Shown here: positions 45,638-55,224 of the stretch, piece by piece | How positions within the stretch are numbered: position 1 is the stretch's first letter | How the letters are laid out: the number at the start of each line of letters is the position of its first letter | NCBI RefSeq assembly: GCF_002288185.1 | Contig: NZ_CP016776.1 | Coordinates: 496,001 to 560,000 of the forward strand | Origin: Candidatus Planktophila vernalis | GTDB taxonomy: Bacteria; Actinomycetota; Actinomycetes; Nanopelagicales; Nanopelagicaceae | Direction of reading: 5' to 3' | DNA: 64,000 nt | Notes under the pieces: generated by a model | The model's input: only the letters and a program-made list of their open reading frames with translations | Told to the model about the DNA's origin: nothing | The model's database searches: none | Made by a program: the position numbers and the translations under genes

Positions 45638-45934
45638 ATGGCAACAGATTACGACACACCCAGAAAAACCGATGAAGAACTACATGAAGAGTCGTTAGAA
45701 GAATTAAAAGCTAAACGTGTCGATGCTCAATCCGGCCAGATCGATGTTGATGAAGCAGAAGCTGCTGAAAGCCTAGAGCTACCTGGTGCAGATTTATCCG
45801 GTGAAGAATTAGCAGTTCGAGTAGTACCAAAGCAGGTTGATGAATTCACATGTTCACGTTGCTTCCTTGTGCATCACATCACTCAGCTTGCAAAAGGCGA
45901 AGGTGCCAAGGCTGTTTGTAAAGAGTGTAATTAA
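45638..45934 (+). CDS. DUF4193 zinc-finger-like protein
   Basis: This 98-aa actinobacterial protein of unknown function opens MATDYDTPRKTDEELHEESLEELKAKR, has the conserved AAESLELPGADLSGEELAVRVVPKQ, and ends in a CxxC-type pair (CSRCFLVHH ... CKECN) likely binding zinc. The ATG at 45638 follows GAGGTGA and gives the family opening; an in-frame ATG at 45581 is too far upstream. It ends four bases into the convergent DUF3093 gene. Confidence 0.92.
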   Translation: MATDYDTPRKTDEELHEESLEELKAKRVDAQSGQIDVDEAEAAESLELPGADLSGEELAVRVVPKQVDEFTCSRCFLVHHITQLAKGEGAKAVCKECN

Positions 45935-46365
45935 TTCTCTTTTAAAGCTTTAACCAGTTGATTCGCCTTATTACTAGAAATTAACCAATAAGGCGTTTCA
46001 TCTCGTTCATCAAGTACTTCTACTTTCACCCCCGTTGATGACCAAAACCTAAATGCTAAAAAGGCCATTGGATTTGCATCACGAGATCTGATGGCTTTCA
46101 TCGCTGCGGTATCTAACTCTGTGACCTCACCTATGTATCTAAACTCTATGTGAGCTCGGCCCACCATGAGTTCAGAGTGATCAACTTGGATAATTAAGCG
46201 CGTGCGGATGGAAATCAAAACCAATAGGGCGCTCAGAGCAAGAAAGGTAACCAGCGCTGCAGAGTTTCCGAGTGCAGCCCACACTGAGAGAACAAAGGAG
46301 AGAAAAAAGAAGTAAATAAGTGCGAGTAGCCATAGTGGCATACGGATCACTTCGCGGTATCGCAT
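45931..46365 (-). CDS. DUF3093 membrane protein
   Basis: This 144-aa protein has two hydrophobic helices near the N terminus (LLALIYFFFLSFVLSVWAAL, ALVTFLALSALLVLISI), then a small soluble domain ending in DERDETPYWLISSNKANQLVKALKE. This matches the DUF3093 family, which sits beside dut and DUF4193 in actinobacteria. The function is unknown. The start is supported by a -10 (TAGCGT) 7 bases upstream. Divergent from the thioesterase gene. Confidence 0.85.
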   Translation of the reverse strand: MRYREVIRMPLWLLALIYFFFLSFVLSVWAALGNSAALVTFLALSALLVLISIRTRLIIQVDHSELMVGRAHIEFRYIGEVTELDTAAMKAIRSRDANPMAFLAFRFWSSTGVKVEVLDERDETPYWLISSNKANQLVKALKEN

Positions 46366-46372
46366 AGGTCAT

Positions 46373-46378
46373 ACGCTA
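46373..46378 (-). promoter_or_regulatory. -10 hexamer of DUF3093 gene (leaderless)
   Basis: On the reverse strand TAGCGT is 7 bases before the ATG at 46365. Confidence 0.55.
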
Positions 46379-46383
46379 TCGGA

Positions 46384-46389
46384 TAGTCT
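46384..46389 (+). promoter_or_regulatory. -10 hexamer of the thioesterase gene (leaderless)
   Basis: TAGTCT is 7 bases before the ATG at 46397. With the reverse hexamer at 46373 it makes a very tight divergent promoter pair in a 31-base gap. Confidence 0.55.
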
Positions 46390-46396
46390 TTGCTTC

Positions 46397-46981
46397 ATGA
46401 GCCGTATCGCTTCGACCGTGCCACCTGAAGGTGCCATCATTCCAGAGCGACATCCAAAAGCTCCGCCAGTTGGCTCAAAGATTCCTTCACATTTTGGTCA
46501 CTGTTTTGGTTGCGGTGAACTTCATCCCACTGGTTTACATCTTGTTGCTTATGCCGGAGATGGCGCAGACATAACTGCGCAATTTACTGTTACTGAAAAT
46601 CATCAAGGAGCACCTGGTTTAGCTCACGGAGGATTACTTTCACTCGCCTTTGATGAAGCACTTGGAAAGTTGATGTGGTTACTTCGTGCGCCTGCGGTTA
46701 CTGCCCGCTTAGAAACAGATTTCCTAAAACCTGTTCCAATGGGTTCAACCTTGCACATCACCGCCAAAATTACTGGTCAAGTAAATCGCAAGGTTTATTC
46801 CTCTGCCGAAGGTCGACTAGACACACCAGATGGTCCTCTAGCTGTTCGTGCAGCTGCTTTATTTGTCATTGTTCCAATGGATCACTTCCTCAATAATGCG
46901 CCTAAGGAGTACTTAGACCACATTGCAAAAAGTCCTGAGATTTTGGCATTTGTTGATCCTGATTTTGAGATTAATCCGTAG
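46397..46981 (+). CDS. Hotdog-fold thioesterase (PaaI/4HBT type)
   Basis: This 194-aa protein has a hotdog fold: CFGCGELHPTGLHL leads into the core with GLAHGGLLSLAFDEALGKLMWL, where the acidic residue is the probable catalyst in acyl-CoA hydrolysis, followed by LETDFLKPVPMGSTLHITAKI. The substrate is unknown. It abuts dut with no gap, so the two are co-transcribed. Confidence 0.82.
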   Translation: MSRIASTVPPEGAIIPERHPKAPPVGSKIPSHFGHCFGCGELHPTGLHLVAYAGDGADITAQFTVTENHQGAPGLAHGGLLSLAFDEALGKLMWLLRAPAVTARLETDFLKPVPMGSTLHITAKITGQVNRKVYSSAEGRLDTPDGPLAVRAAALFVIVPMDHFLNNAPKEYLDHIAKSPEILAFVDPDFEINP

Positions 46982-47425
46982 ATGAGCCAACTAAAGGTAT
47001 TGATCAAGCGCTTGGATCCTTCGGTTCCGCTTCCGCACTATGCAAAAGGTGGCGATGCTGGAGCTGATTTAGTCACAACAAAGGATTTCACTTTGGCCCC
47101 AGGGGAGCGCGCGCTCATTCCAACTGGCATATCAATCGCACTTCCTGATGGCTATGTGGCCTTGGTACATCCTCGATCTGGTTTGGCAATTAAACATGGA
47201 GTTACATTGGTGAACACTCCTGGAACTATAGATGCTGGCTATCGTGGTGAAATTGCCTGTATTTTGATTAATCATGATTCTAAAGAATCAATTGCATTTA
47301 AAAAGGGCGATCGCATCGCCCAATTGGTTATTCAACAAGTTGAACGAGCCGAATTCATCGAAGTAGAAGAACTGCCTGGCTCCGGGCGAGGTAGCGATGG
47401 TTTTGGATCAACGGGAGTGGCATGA
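46982..47425 (+). CDS. dut: dUTP diphosphatase
   Basis: Dut hydrolyses dUTP to keep uracil out of DNA and to supply dUMP. The five trimeric dUTPase motifs are present: GDAGADL, HPRSGLAIKHG, NTPGTIDAGYRGE, RIAQLVIQ and the C-terminal RGSDGFGSTG that closes over the active site. Length 147 aa. The stop overlaps the DUF3159 gene by four bases. Confidence 0.97.
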   Translation: MSQLKVLIKRLDPSVPLPHYAKGGDAGADLVTTKDFTLAPGERALIPTGISIALPDGYVALVHPRSGLAIKHGVTLVNTPGTIDAGYRGEIACILINHDSKESIAFKKGDRIAQLVIQQVERAEFIEVEELPGSGRGSDGFGSTGVA

Positions 47426-48039
47426 GCGAACATAATCAAGATAAAGAGACTGTAATAAAAGCCCTTGGTGGAAAGAAAGGGCTTATTGATTCGGGTCTTC
47501 CAGCTGTAATTTTCCTTGTAACTTTTAACCTCAGAAACAATCTACGAGAAGCCATAATTGCGGCCTTGAGCCTTTCAATCTTTCTAGCAATTTTACGTTT
47601 AGCCAAAAAAGACACGATTCAGCATTCAGTCTCGGGTATTTTGGGTGTTTTGCTTTGTGCTTATTTTGCCAATCGTTCCGGAAATGCCTCTGACTTTTAC
47701 ATTCCAAAACTACTAACAAATCTTGCATATGGCACTGCGTATTTAGTCGCAAATCTTGTTGGGTGGCCATTACTTGGAATTGTTCTAGGCCCATTGCTAG
47801 GTGAAAACTTTGAATGGCGCAAAAATCCAGCACGCAAGAAGGTATACACACGGGCTAGCTGGATCTGGGTTGCCATGTTCTTCTCACGCATTGCAGTCCA
47901 GTATCCAATTTATCGCAGTGGAAATGTGAACTTACTTGGCACAGTCAATCTTGCGATGGGCTATCCGCTATTTTTTGCTACTGCCTACGCAAGTTGGTTA
48001 GTGATTAAAACCGCTCCGCCTGTGATTAAATCTAGCTAG
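47422..48039 (+). CDS. DUF3159 membrane protein
   Basis: This 205-aa protein has about five or six hydrophobic segments and matches the actinobacterial DUF3159 family (GLIDSGLPAVIFLVTFNL near the start, YGTAYLVANLVGWPLLGIVLGPL in the middle). The function is unknown. It overlaps dut by four bases and meets the convergent TrkA gene in an 8-base overlap. Its neighbours dut and the TrkA pair are the same in other actinobacteria. Confidence 0.85.
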   Translation: MSEHNQDKETVIKALGGKKGLIDSGLPAVIFLVTFNLRNNLREAIIAALSLSIFLAILRLAKKDTIQHSVSGILGVLLCAYFANRSGNASDFYIPKLLTNLAYGTAYLVANLVGWPLLGIVLGPLLGENFEWRKNPARKKVYTRASWIWVAMFFSRIAVQYPIYRSGNVNLLGTVNLAMGYPLFFATAYASWLVIKTAPPVIKSS

Positions 48040-48691
48040 TTATAAAGCAAGATTTAATGCGGGCTTCAGCATCAGATGAAGCAACAAATAGAAGCTCATC
48101 TCCAGCAGCAAAAACATCATGGGCTTTGGCAGTGATTACACGGCCGTCTCGAACAATTGCTGCGAGAGCTGCATCTTCTGGAAGTTCAATCTCTTCCACT
48201 GTTTTACCAATACAAGAAGATCCATCAGGAAGAGTTAACTCAACAAGATTTGCTTGACCCTTTTTAAATGAGAATAAGCGAACAACATCACCAACACTTA
48301 CAGCCTCTTCAACAAGGGCTGCAATGATGCGAGGAGTTGATACGGCTACGTCTACACCCCAAGAGGAGTCAAAAAGCCATTCATTCTTTGGGTGGTTAAT
48401 TCGGGCAACAACACGTGGCACGCCATACTCAGTTTTTCCCAATAGTGATGTCACTAAATTTGCTTTGTCATCACCTGTTGCAGCGACTAAAACCTGGCAT
48501 GTATTGAGGTGGGCATTATCTAACGATGTAATCTCGCAAGCATCTGCCATCAGCCATTCAGCATCTGGGACACTCTCAAGTTTTAGGGCTTTAGGATCTT
48601 TGTCGATGAGTAAAACTTGGTGTCCGTTATCAAGAAGTTCGCGCGCAATGGCTCGACCCACATTTCCTGCACCAGCGATTGCAACTCTCAT
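48032..48691 (-). CDS. TrkA-type potassium uptake protein (CeoC-like)
   Basis: This 219-aa NAD-binding RCK protein has an N-terminal Rossmann domain (VAIAGAGNVGRAIARELLDNGHQVLLIDKD) and a C-terminal TrkA-C domain. It is the second of two adjacent RCK genes. Such proteins gate K+ uptake through TrkH/Ktr channels, none of which is in the window. Its start overlaps the end of the upstream RCK gene by four bases. Confidence 0.9.
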   Translation of the reverse strand: MRVAIAGAGNVGRAIARELLDNGHQVLLIDKDPKALKLESVPDAEWLMADACEITSLDNAHLNTCQVLVAATGDDKANLVTSLLGKTEYGVPRVVARINHPKNEWLFDSSWGVDVAVSTPRIIAALVEEAVSVGDVVRLFSFKKGQANLVELTLPDGSSCIGKTVEEIELPEDAALAAIVRDGRVITAKAHDVFAAGDELLFVASSDAEARIKSCFITS

Positions 48692-49356
48692 TGACGCTCT
48701 CCATCTGGTGAATTAGCAAGGACTTCTTCAGTCTTAGCAATATCTTCATCGCTAACCATCACATGGATGAGATCGCCTTGCTGCAAAACGGTGTGTTCAT
48801 CAGGAATGAGGCCAACTCCAAGGCGAGTAATAAATGCAACACGAGCTGGAGTGAGTTCATCGATAAGAAGAATTTGGCGTCCATACCAATCATTGTGTGG
48901 GTGCATTTCACACAGTTGGACAGTTCCGCTGGCATCGCGCCATTCAGAGCGAGAACCTTCTGGGAGCAATCTGCGCATGATTTGATCTGTTGCCCAAAGA
49001 ACTGTCGCAACAGTTGGAATACCTAAGCGCTGGTAAATTTCAGCACGACCTGGATCATAAATGCGAGCTACAACGTTTTGAACGCCATAAGTTTCTCGCG
49101 CAACGCGTGCGGCCAGAATGTTTGAGTTATCACCATTACTAACAGCGGCAAATGCATCGGCATCTTGAATTCCAGCTTCGCGCAGAACATCTCGGTCAAA
49201 GCCAACACCAGTGACAGTTTTGCCTTTGAAGTTTGGACCTAAGCGGCGAAAAGCCTCACGTGCTTGGTCAATGACAGCGACGGTGTGGCCAGCTGCTTCA
49301 AGATCAGTGGCCAGTGATGAGCCGACTCGACCGCATCCCATGATGACTACGTGCAT
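48688..49356 (-). CDS. TrkA-type potassium uptake protein (CeoB-like)
   Basis: This 222-aa RCK protein has the Rossmann motif VIMGCGRVGSSLATDLEAAGHTVAVIDQ and a C-terminal TrkA-C domain. It is transcribed first, directly before the second RCK gene, as in the ceoBC pair of mycobacteria. A -10 (TAAGTT) lies 7 bases before its ATG, predicting a leaderless message. It is divergent from the rRNA methyltransferase gene. Confidence 0.9.
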   Translation of the reverse strand: MHVVIMGCGRVGSSLATDLEAAGHTVAVIDQAREAFRRLGPNFKGKTVTGVGFDRDVLREAGIQDADAFAAVSNGDNSNILAARVARETYGVQNVVARIYDPGRAEIYQRLGIPTVATVLWATDQIMRRLLPEGSRSEWRDASGTVQLCEMHPHNDWYGRQILLIDELTPARVAFITRLGVGLIPDEHTVLQQGDLIHVMVSDEDIAKTEEVLANSPDGERQ

Positions 49357-49363
49357 ATGTATT

Positions 49364-49369
49364 AACTTA
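49364..49369 (-). promoter_or_regulatory. -10 hexamer of the first TrkA gene (leaderless)
   Basis: On the reverse strand TAAGTT is 7 bases before the ATG at 49356. Confidence 0.5.
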
Positions 49370-49375
49370 CACCCA

Positions 49376-49381
49376 TAAGGT
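49376..49381 (+). promoter_or_regulatory. -10 hexamer of the RNA methyltransferase gene (leaderless)
   Basis: TAAGGT is 7 bases before the GTG at 49389. This selects GTG 49389 over ATG 49401. It forms a divergent pair with the hexamer at 49364. Confidence 0.5.
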
Positions 49382-49388
49382 TAGTTCC

Positions 49389-50603
49389 GTGGCACCAACT
49401 ATGAAAAGAACCCTTGTGGTCGGCGAAGTTATCGAGGTAACAATAGAAAAGGTTGCCCATGGCGGCCACTTTATTGCCCGACACGAAGGCTGCGTGATTT
49501 TCGTGCGCCATGCCATTCCCGGCGAAAAGTGCCGTATCCAAATCACTTCGGTAGGAAGTTCCTTCAACCGCGCAGATGTTGTTGAAACATTGGAAGCATC
49601 GACCGACCGTGTTGTTGCACCATGTGAATACTCAAACCGTAACGGGTGCGGAGGTTGCGATTTTCAGCACATCACTATCGAGCGGCAACGAAAACTAAAA
49701 GCTGATGTCATCACTGAGCAATTTGCACGTATTGCGAAAATGGAAATGGCCGTTGAAGTTGAGAGTGTTGGACCAGAACTTGGTTGGCGCTCTCGGATCA
49801 CTTCTACAACCGATAAAAATGGACGCCTAGGATTTATTGGCTCTCGAAGTCACACAGTGATCCCAGTTTCTAATTGTTTAGTTGCGGCTAAGGAAATTAG
49901 ATTTTCTGAATTAGCTGCCAGAACGTGGAAAGGGGATATGCGCGTTGAGATAGCTGCCTCTAATAGTGATGAACGCTCTATTTCACTTATGCCAACTCGC
50001 GGAGAAAGCAAGTCTCGCTTGAGCGAAGGACCGGCAATATTGCATGAAAAGGTTTTGGATAAAGCTTTAGAGGTTAGCAATAACTCTTTTTGGCAAGGCC
50101 ATGTCAATGCTCCTAGTGTGTTGAGTGAAGTTGTCCGAGATTTTGCTGGAGTTAAGAACGCCGACCATGTTTTGGATCTTTATGGAGGTGTCGGACTTTT
50201 TGCCGCAGCGCTGATTGACATGGTTGGTTCAGAGGGAAGAATTGAACTCATCGAAGGTAGCAAAAGTGCAACCTCTGATGCTTCTAGAAATTTTGCTGAA
50301 AATACAAATGTTAAAGTTATAACTGGAGATGTAGCCACACACCTACCAAGAATCAATTCGGCAGATGTTGTAGTTCTAGACCCGCCCCGCGATGGTGCTG
50401 GAAAAATAGTGGTCAGCGAAATTGCCAGACTCAAGCCACGAACAATTGTCTATGTGGCATGCGATCCAGCGGCATTAGCGCGTGATACTGGTTACTTTTT
50501 GGAACGTGGATATTCACTCGTAAAATTGAGAGCTTTTGATCTCTTTCCAATGACACATCACATCGAATGTGTTGCGCGCTTTGAGCCCGCTAAGGTATCT
50601 TGA
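49389..50603 (+). CDS. 23S rRNA m5U methyltransferase (RlmD/TrmA family)
   Basis: This SAM-dependent uracil-C5 RNA methyltransferase has an N-terminal TRAM domain and an Fe-S region ([16 protein letters not shown]). The SAM site is [15 protein letters not shown], and the catalytic motifs are [11 protein letters not shown] and [13 protein letters not shown] with the active Cys. The protein is 404 aa. Which rRNA or tRNA position it modifies cannot be read from the sequence. The 3' end lies 34 bases before aconitase. Confidence 0.9.
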   Translation: MAPTMKRTLVVGEVIEVTIEKVAHGGHFIARHEGCVIFVRHAIPGEKCRIQITSVGSSFNRADVVETLEASTDRVVAPCEYSNRNGCGGCDFQHITIERQRKLKADVITEQFARIAKMEMAVEVESVGPELGWRSRITSTTDKNGRLGFIGSRSHTVIPVSNCLVAAKEIRFSELAARTWKGDMRVEIAASNSDERSISLMPTRGESKSRLSEGPAILHEKVLDKALEVSNNSFWQGHVNAPSVLSEVVRDFAGVKNADHVLDLYGGVGLFAAALIDMVGSEGRIELIEGSKSATSDASRNFAENTNVKVITGDVATHLPRINSADVVVLDPPRDGAGKIVVSEIARLKPRTIVYVACDPAALARDTGYFLERGYSLVKLRAFDLFPMTHHIECVARFEPAKVS

Positions 50604-50637
50604 CGCTCAAGAAAGCGAAGATTTATTAGGGGAGATG

Positions 50638-53286
50638 ATGAGTAAGAACTCTTTCAACGCAAAGAAGAATCTAGAAGTTGCGGGCAAGAGTTATGAGATT
50701 TTCGATATCTCTGGCATTCAGGGTGCAACTAGCCTTCCATTCTCACTGAAAGTTCTTTTAGAAAATCTTCTTCGCACAGAAGATGGCGCTAACATCACAG
50801 CCGATCACATCAAGGCGCTAGCTAATTGGAATCCAGCAGCAGAACCAGATACTGAAATTCAGTTCACTCCTGCTCGCGTAGTAATGCAGGACTTTACGGG
50901 TGTGCCCTGCATTGTGGACCTTGCAACAATGCGTGAGGCAATCGTGGATTTGGGCGGAGATCCTTCAAAAGTTAACCCTCTTGCTCCAGCAGAGTTAGTA
51001 ATTGATCACTCAGTTATTGCAGATGTTTTTGGAACAAAAGATTCTTTTGAGCAAAATACTGATATTGAATATGAGCGCAACCAAGAGCGTTATCGCTTTT
51101 TGCGTTGGGGCCAAACCGCCTTTGATGAGTTCAAGGTGGTACCGCCAGGAACTGGAATTGTCCACCAAGTAAATATTGAGTACCTAGCTCGCGTAGTCAT
51201 GACTCGCACAGTTGGTGGCGTGTTACGTGCCTATCCAGACACCGTGGTTGGAACAGATTCACACACAACGATGGTGAACGGCTTAGGAGTTCTTGGGTGG
51301 GGCGTCGGCGGAATTGAGGCAGAAGCAGCCCTCCTTGGTCAACCAGTTTCAATGCTTATTCCACGCGTTGTTGGATTTAAGTTAACCGGCCAACTTCCTC
51401 TTGGAACTACCGCAACAGATATGGCCTTGACCATTACTGAAATCTTGCGCAAGCACGGAGTTGTTGGAAAGTTTGTTGAGTTCTATGGCCCAGGTGTGGT
51501 TTCAGTCCCTATGGCTAATCGCACAACTATTGGAAACATGAGTCCTGAATACGGATCAACATGTGCAATTTTCCCTATCGATGAAGAAGCTTTGCGTTAC
51601 TTGCGCCTAACTGGGCGAAGTGATGATCAAGTTGCTTTGGTTGAGCAGTATGCAAAGAAGCAAGGCCTATGGCATGACCCATCTGTTGAGCCACGTTTTT
51701 CTGAGCAAGTTGAGTTAGATCTCTCGACCGTGGTGCCATCTATTGCAGGACCTAAGCGTCCACAAGATCGCATTTCTCTAAGTGACTCAAAGTTAGCTTT
51801 TGAAAAGACTTTGCCTACTTATTTCTCAGACAAAACATCTAGAGAAGAAGTAAAAGCAGGGTCAACACGTGTGAAAAACGGAGATGTAGTTATTGCATCC
51901 ATTACCTCGTGCACAAACACTTCAAATCCCTCAGTAATGATTGGTGCGGCACTTCTAGCAAAAAAGGCCGTTGAAAAAGGTTTGAAATCAAAGCCTTGGG
52001 TCAAAACAACTCTAGCTCCAGGCTCAAAAGTTGTGACTGATTACTATGACCGTGCTGATTTAACTAAATACATGCAAGCGTTGGGCTTCCACTTAGTTGG
52101 TTATGGTTGCGTGACCTGTATTGGTAACTCAGGCCCACTGCCTATTGAAATTAGCAAGGCCGTGAATGACTCAGATTTGGCAGTAACCGCTGTCCTGTCT
52201 GGTAACCGAAATTTTGAGGGCCGCATTAGTCCTGATGTGAAGATGAACTATTTGGCTTCACCACCATTAGTTGTGGCTTATGCAATCGCCGGCACTATGG
52301 ATCATGATTTTGAGAAAGACTCTCTAGGGCAAGATCAAAATGGTAAAGATGTCTACCTAGCCGATATTTGGCCAACACCAGCGGAAATTCAATCAGTAAT
52401 TGACTCTTCAATTTCATCTGCCATGTTTACAAAAGATTATGCCTCAGTCTTTGATGGTGATCACCGCTGGAAGTCATTGGCTACACCAGTTGGAAAAGTT
52501 TTTGAGTGGGATCCTAAATCTACCTATGTGAGAAAGCCTCCGTACTTTGATGGAATGCCAAAAACCCCAACTCCGGTTGTAGATATCTCTGGAGCGCGCG
52601 TCTTGGCAGTTCTAGGGGATTCAGTAACAACTGATCACATCTCACCTGCAGGAAACATCAAAGCTGATTCACCAGCAGGTAAGTACTTAGCAGAGCATGG
52701 AATTGATCGTAAAGATTTCAACTCTTATGGCTCTCGCCGAGGAAATCACGAAGTAATGATTCGTGGAACTTTTGCCAATATTCGTCTGAAGAATTTGTTA
52801 CTAGATGGCGTTGAAGGTGGATTCACTCGCAACTTCGCAACTGATGGAAGGCAATCAACGATTTATGATGCATCAGTTGCTTATCAAAGCGCTGGAACAC
52901 CATTAGTTATCTTGGCAGGTAAGGAATACGGCTCTGGTTCTTCACGTGACTGGGCTGCCAAGGGAACTGCACTTCTTGGAGTGCGCGCAGTAATCGCTGA
53001 AAGCTTTGAACGTATTCACCGTTCCAACTTAATTGGAATGGGAGTCCTACCTCTCCAATTTAAAAATGGCGATAGTGCTCAGTCTCTTGGCCTCACAGGT
53101 GAGGAAGAATTCTCAATCAGCGGCATCACAGCTCTCAATACTGGGGGAGTTCCTAAGGAGCTCACAGTGACTGCTGGAAGCAAGAGCTTTGTTGCAACTG
53201 TGCGCATAGATACTCCAGGAGAAGCCGATTACTACCGCCACGGTGGAATCATGCAGTACGTTCTTCGCTCGCTCTTAAACGCATAA
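50638..53286 (+). CDS. acnA: Aconitate hydratase A
   Basis: Aconitase of the TCA cycle isomerises citrate to isocitrate. The 4Fe-4S ligands are Cys425 ([10 protein letters not shown]), Cys491 and Cys494 ([10 protein letters not shown]). Other signatures include [28 protein letters not shown] and [45 protein letters not shown] 50638 with AGGGGAG just upstream is the chosen start; a reading from 50569 would overlap the methyltransferase gene. The 882-aa length is typical. dxs follows after 18 bases. Confidence 0.97.
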   Translation: MSKNSFNAKKNLEVAGKSYEIFDISGIQGATSLPFSLKVLLENLLRTEDGANITADHIKALANWNPAAEPDTEIQFTPARVVMQDFTGVPCIVDLATMREAIVDLGGDPSKVNPLAPAELVIDHSVIADVFGTKDSFEQNTDIEYERNQERYRFLRWGQTAFDEFKVVPPGTGIVHQVNIEYLARVVMTRTVGGVLRAYPDTVVGTDSHTTMVNGLGVLGWGVGGIEAEAALLGQPVSMLIPRVVGFKLTGQLPLGTTATDMALTITEILRKHGVVGKFVEFYGPGVVSVPMANRTTIGNMSPEYGSTCAIFPIDEEALRYLRLTGRSDDQVALVEQYAKKQGLWHDPSVEPRFSEQVELDLSTVVPSIAGPKRPQDRISLSDSKLAFEKTLPTYFSDKTSREEVKAGSTRVKNGDVVIASITSCTNTSNPSVMIGAALLAKKAVEKGLKSKPWVKTTLAPGSKVVTDYYDRADLTKYMQALGFHLVGYGCVTCIGNSGPLPIEISKAVNDSDLAVTAVLSGNRNFEGRISPDVKMNYLASPPLVVAYAIAGTMDHDFEKDSLGQDQNGKDVYLADIWPTPAEIQSVIDSSISSAMFTKDYASVFDGDHRWKSLATPVGKVFEWDPKSTYVRKPPYFDGMPKTPTPVVDISGARVLAVLGDSVTTDHISPAGNIKADSPAGKYLAEHGIDRKDFNSYGSRRGNHEVMIRGTFANIRLKNLLLDGVEGGFTRNFATDGRQSTIYDASVAYQSAGTPLVILAGKEYGSGSSRDWAAKGTALLGVRAVIAESFERIHRSNLIGMGVLPLQFKNGDSAQSLGLTGEEEFSISGITALNTGGVPKELTVTAGSKSFVATVRIDTPGEADYYRHGGIMQYVLRSLLNA

Positions 53287-53291
53287 GCATC

Positions 53292-53297
53292 TAAACT
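53292..53297 (+). promoter_or_regulatory. -10 hexamer of dxs (leaderless)
   Basis: TAAACT is 7 bases before the dxs ATG. The hexamer and spacing are identical to those of dapF. Confidence 0.55.
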
Positions 53298-53304
53298 TAA
53301 CCCC

Positions 53305-55224
53305 ATGTTGAGCCAGATTAACTCCCCAGCCGATTTGGCTGCTCTCTCTCACGAGGATCTCATTGAACTCAGTGCAGAGATTCGTGGCTTGCTCATTGAA
53401 AAAGTTTCAAAGACAGGTGGCCACTTAGGTCCAAACTTAGGTGTTGTCGAACTGACAGTTGCAATTCACAGAGTTTTTGAATCACCAAAGGATGTCATTG
53501 TCTTTGATACAGGACATCAGTCCTACGTTCACAAGATGCTAACGGGCCGTGGTGGAGCTTTCGATACTTTGCGCCAACGTGGTGGTATCTCTGGATATCC
53601 AAATCGCAGGGAAAGTGAACACGATGTCATCGAGAATTCACATGCATCAACGGCGCTTTCATGGGGCGATGGAATTTCTCGAGGTTTCTCATTACAAGGA
53701 GCCAAGGATCGACATGTAGTCGTCGTGGTTGGAGACGGCGCCCTAACTGGTGGAATGTCGTGGGAGGCGTTAAACAATATTGCTCCTGAACAAAAGAGAA
53801 ACCTAGTTATTGTCGTTAATGACAACGAGCGTTCTTATTCACCAACAATTGGTGGAGTAGCTACCTATCTTTCAACTCTGCGTGTTACAAGCGGTTATGA
53901 GAAGTTCCTGGATTGGGGCAAAGAGGTTCTCCATAAGACTCCAGTTGTTGGAATGCCAATTTATGAGACTTTGCATGGAATGAAAAAGGGAATCAAAGAC
54001 ATTGTCGCTCCGCAAGGAATGTTTGAGGATTTAGGGCTTAAGTATTTAGGCCCAATCGATGGTCACGATATTGCTGCAATGGAAAGAGCGCTGCAACAAG
54101 CTAAAGAGTATGGAGCGCCAATTTTGGTTCATGCCATTACTGAAAAGGGTAAGGGCCACAAGCCGGCAGTTGCCGATGAAGCAGAGAAGTTCCATGCAGT
54201 AGGCGTTATTGATCCTGAATCAGGGGAGCCTTTGGCCAAGAGTGGAACATCGTGGACGAAAGTCTTTGCACAAGAGTTAGTTGAGATTGGTAAGACCCGC
54301 ACAGATATTGTGGCAATCACTGCTGCGATGCTTGGCCCAACTGGCTTAGATCAATTCCAAGCTGCTTATCCAGAGCGCACAATTGATGTGGGAATTGCAG
54401 AACAACATGCAGTAACTAGTGCTGCTGGTTTAGCTTTCACTGGACTTCATCCAGTTGTTGCCGTGTATTCAACCTTCCTTAATCGCGCTTTTGATCAATT
54501 GCTCTTAGATGTTGCCCTTCACAAGGCCGGAGTCACATTTGTCCTAGATCGCTCCGGCGTGACAGGTGATGATGGACCATCTCACCATGGTATTTGGGAC
54601 TTAGCTTTAACTGGAATTGTTCCAACAATGCATGTTGCAGCACCTAGAGATGGTGCGCGACTTAAAGAACTATTGCGTGAAGCTGTTTCCATTAACGATG
54701 CTCCATCTATGGTGCGCTTTCCAAAGGGTGCAGTGCAAGAAGATATTCCTGCATTCGAGCGACGTGATGGCATAGACGTTCTCTATCGCGGTGAGAGTGC
54801 TGATGTTTTGATGATTAGCGTTGGGGCTATGGCTGCAATTGCAGTTGAAGCTGCATCTTCTGCATATCGTGAAGGCGTTGGAGTAACTGTCATTGATCCA
54901 CGTTGGGTCAAGCCATTGCCAGAGTCATTGGTACGTATGGCAGAGCGCTATAAGAGTGTTGTTGTTCTAGAAGATGGCATTAGACATGCAGGTATTGGAA
55001 GTGCCATCTCTGAGATGTTTAGAGATGCAGGAGTGTTAATCCCACTTCATTCCATAGGCGTTCCGCTTGAGTTTATTGAACACTCTAAGCGTGGCGAGAT
55101 TTTGAGCGATATTGGTATTACAGCTCAAAACATTTCACGCAGCGTTGTTGAATGGAGCAGCACTCTTAAGGAAGAGATGCAACTCCCTTCGGATGAAAAC
55201 GCTGACCGCAAGCAGCCTCGCTAA
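53305..55224 (+). CDS. dxs: 1-deoxy-D-xylulose-5-phosphate synthase
   Basis: DXS is the thiamine-diphosphate enzyme opening the MEP isoprenoid pathway. The ThDP motif runs from VVVGDGALTGGMSWEALNN to IVVNDNERSYSPTIGG. GGHLGPNLGVVELT, FDTGHQSYVHKMLTGR and the C-terminal transketolase domain (DVGIAEQHAVTSAAGLA) are intact. The normal fold ends near NISRSVVEWSS; a further 22 polar residues form a tail that overlaps the convergent fadB gene by 59 bases. Confidence 0.97.
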   Translation: MLSQINSPADLAALSHEDLIELSAEIRGLLIEKVSKTGGHLGPNLGVVELTVAIHRVFESPKDVIVFDTGHQSYVHKMLTGRGGAFDTLRQRGGISGYPNRRESEHDVIENSHASTALSWGDGISRGFSLQGAKDRHVVVVVGDGALTGGMSWEALNNIAPEQKRNLVIVVNDNERSYSPTIGGVATYLSTLRVTSGYEKFLDWGKEVLHKTPVVGMPIYETLHGMKKGIKDIVAPQGMFEDLGLKYLGPIDGHDIAAMERALQQAKEYGAPILVHAITEKGKGHKPAVADEAEKFHAVGVIDPESGEPLAKSGTSWTKVFAQELVEIGKTRTDIVAITAAMLGPTGLDQFQAAYPERTIDVGIAEQHAVTSAAGLAFTGLHPVVAVYSTFLNRAFDQLLLDVALHKAGVTFVLDRSGVTGDDGPSHHGIWDLALTGIVPTMHVAAPRDGARLKELLREAVSINDAPSMVRFPKGAVQEDIPAFERRDGIDVLYRGESADVLMISVGAMAAIAVEAASSAYREGVGVTVIDPRWVKPLPESLVRMAERYKSVVVLEDGIRHAGIGSAISEMFRDAGVLIPLHSIGVPLEFIEHSKRGEILSDIGITAQNISRSVVEWSSTLKEEMQLPSDENADRKQPR

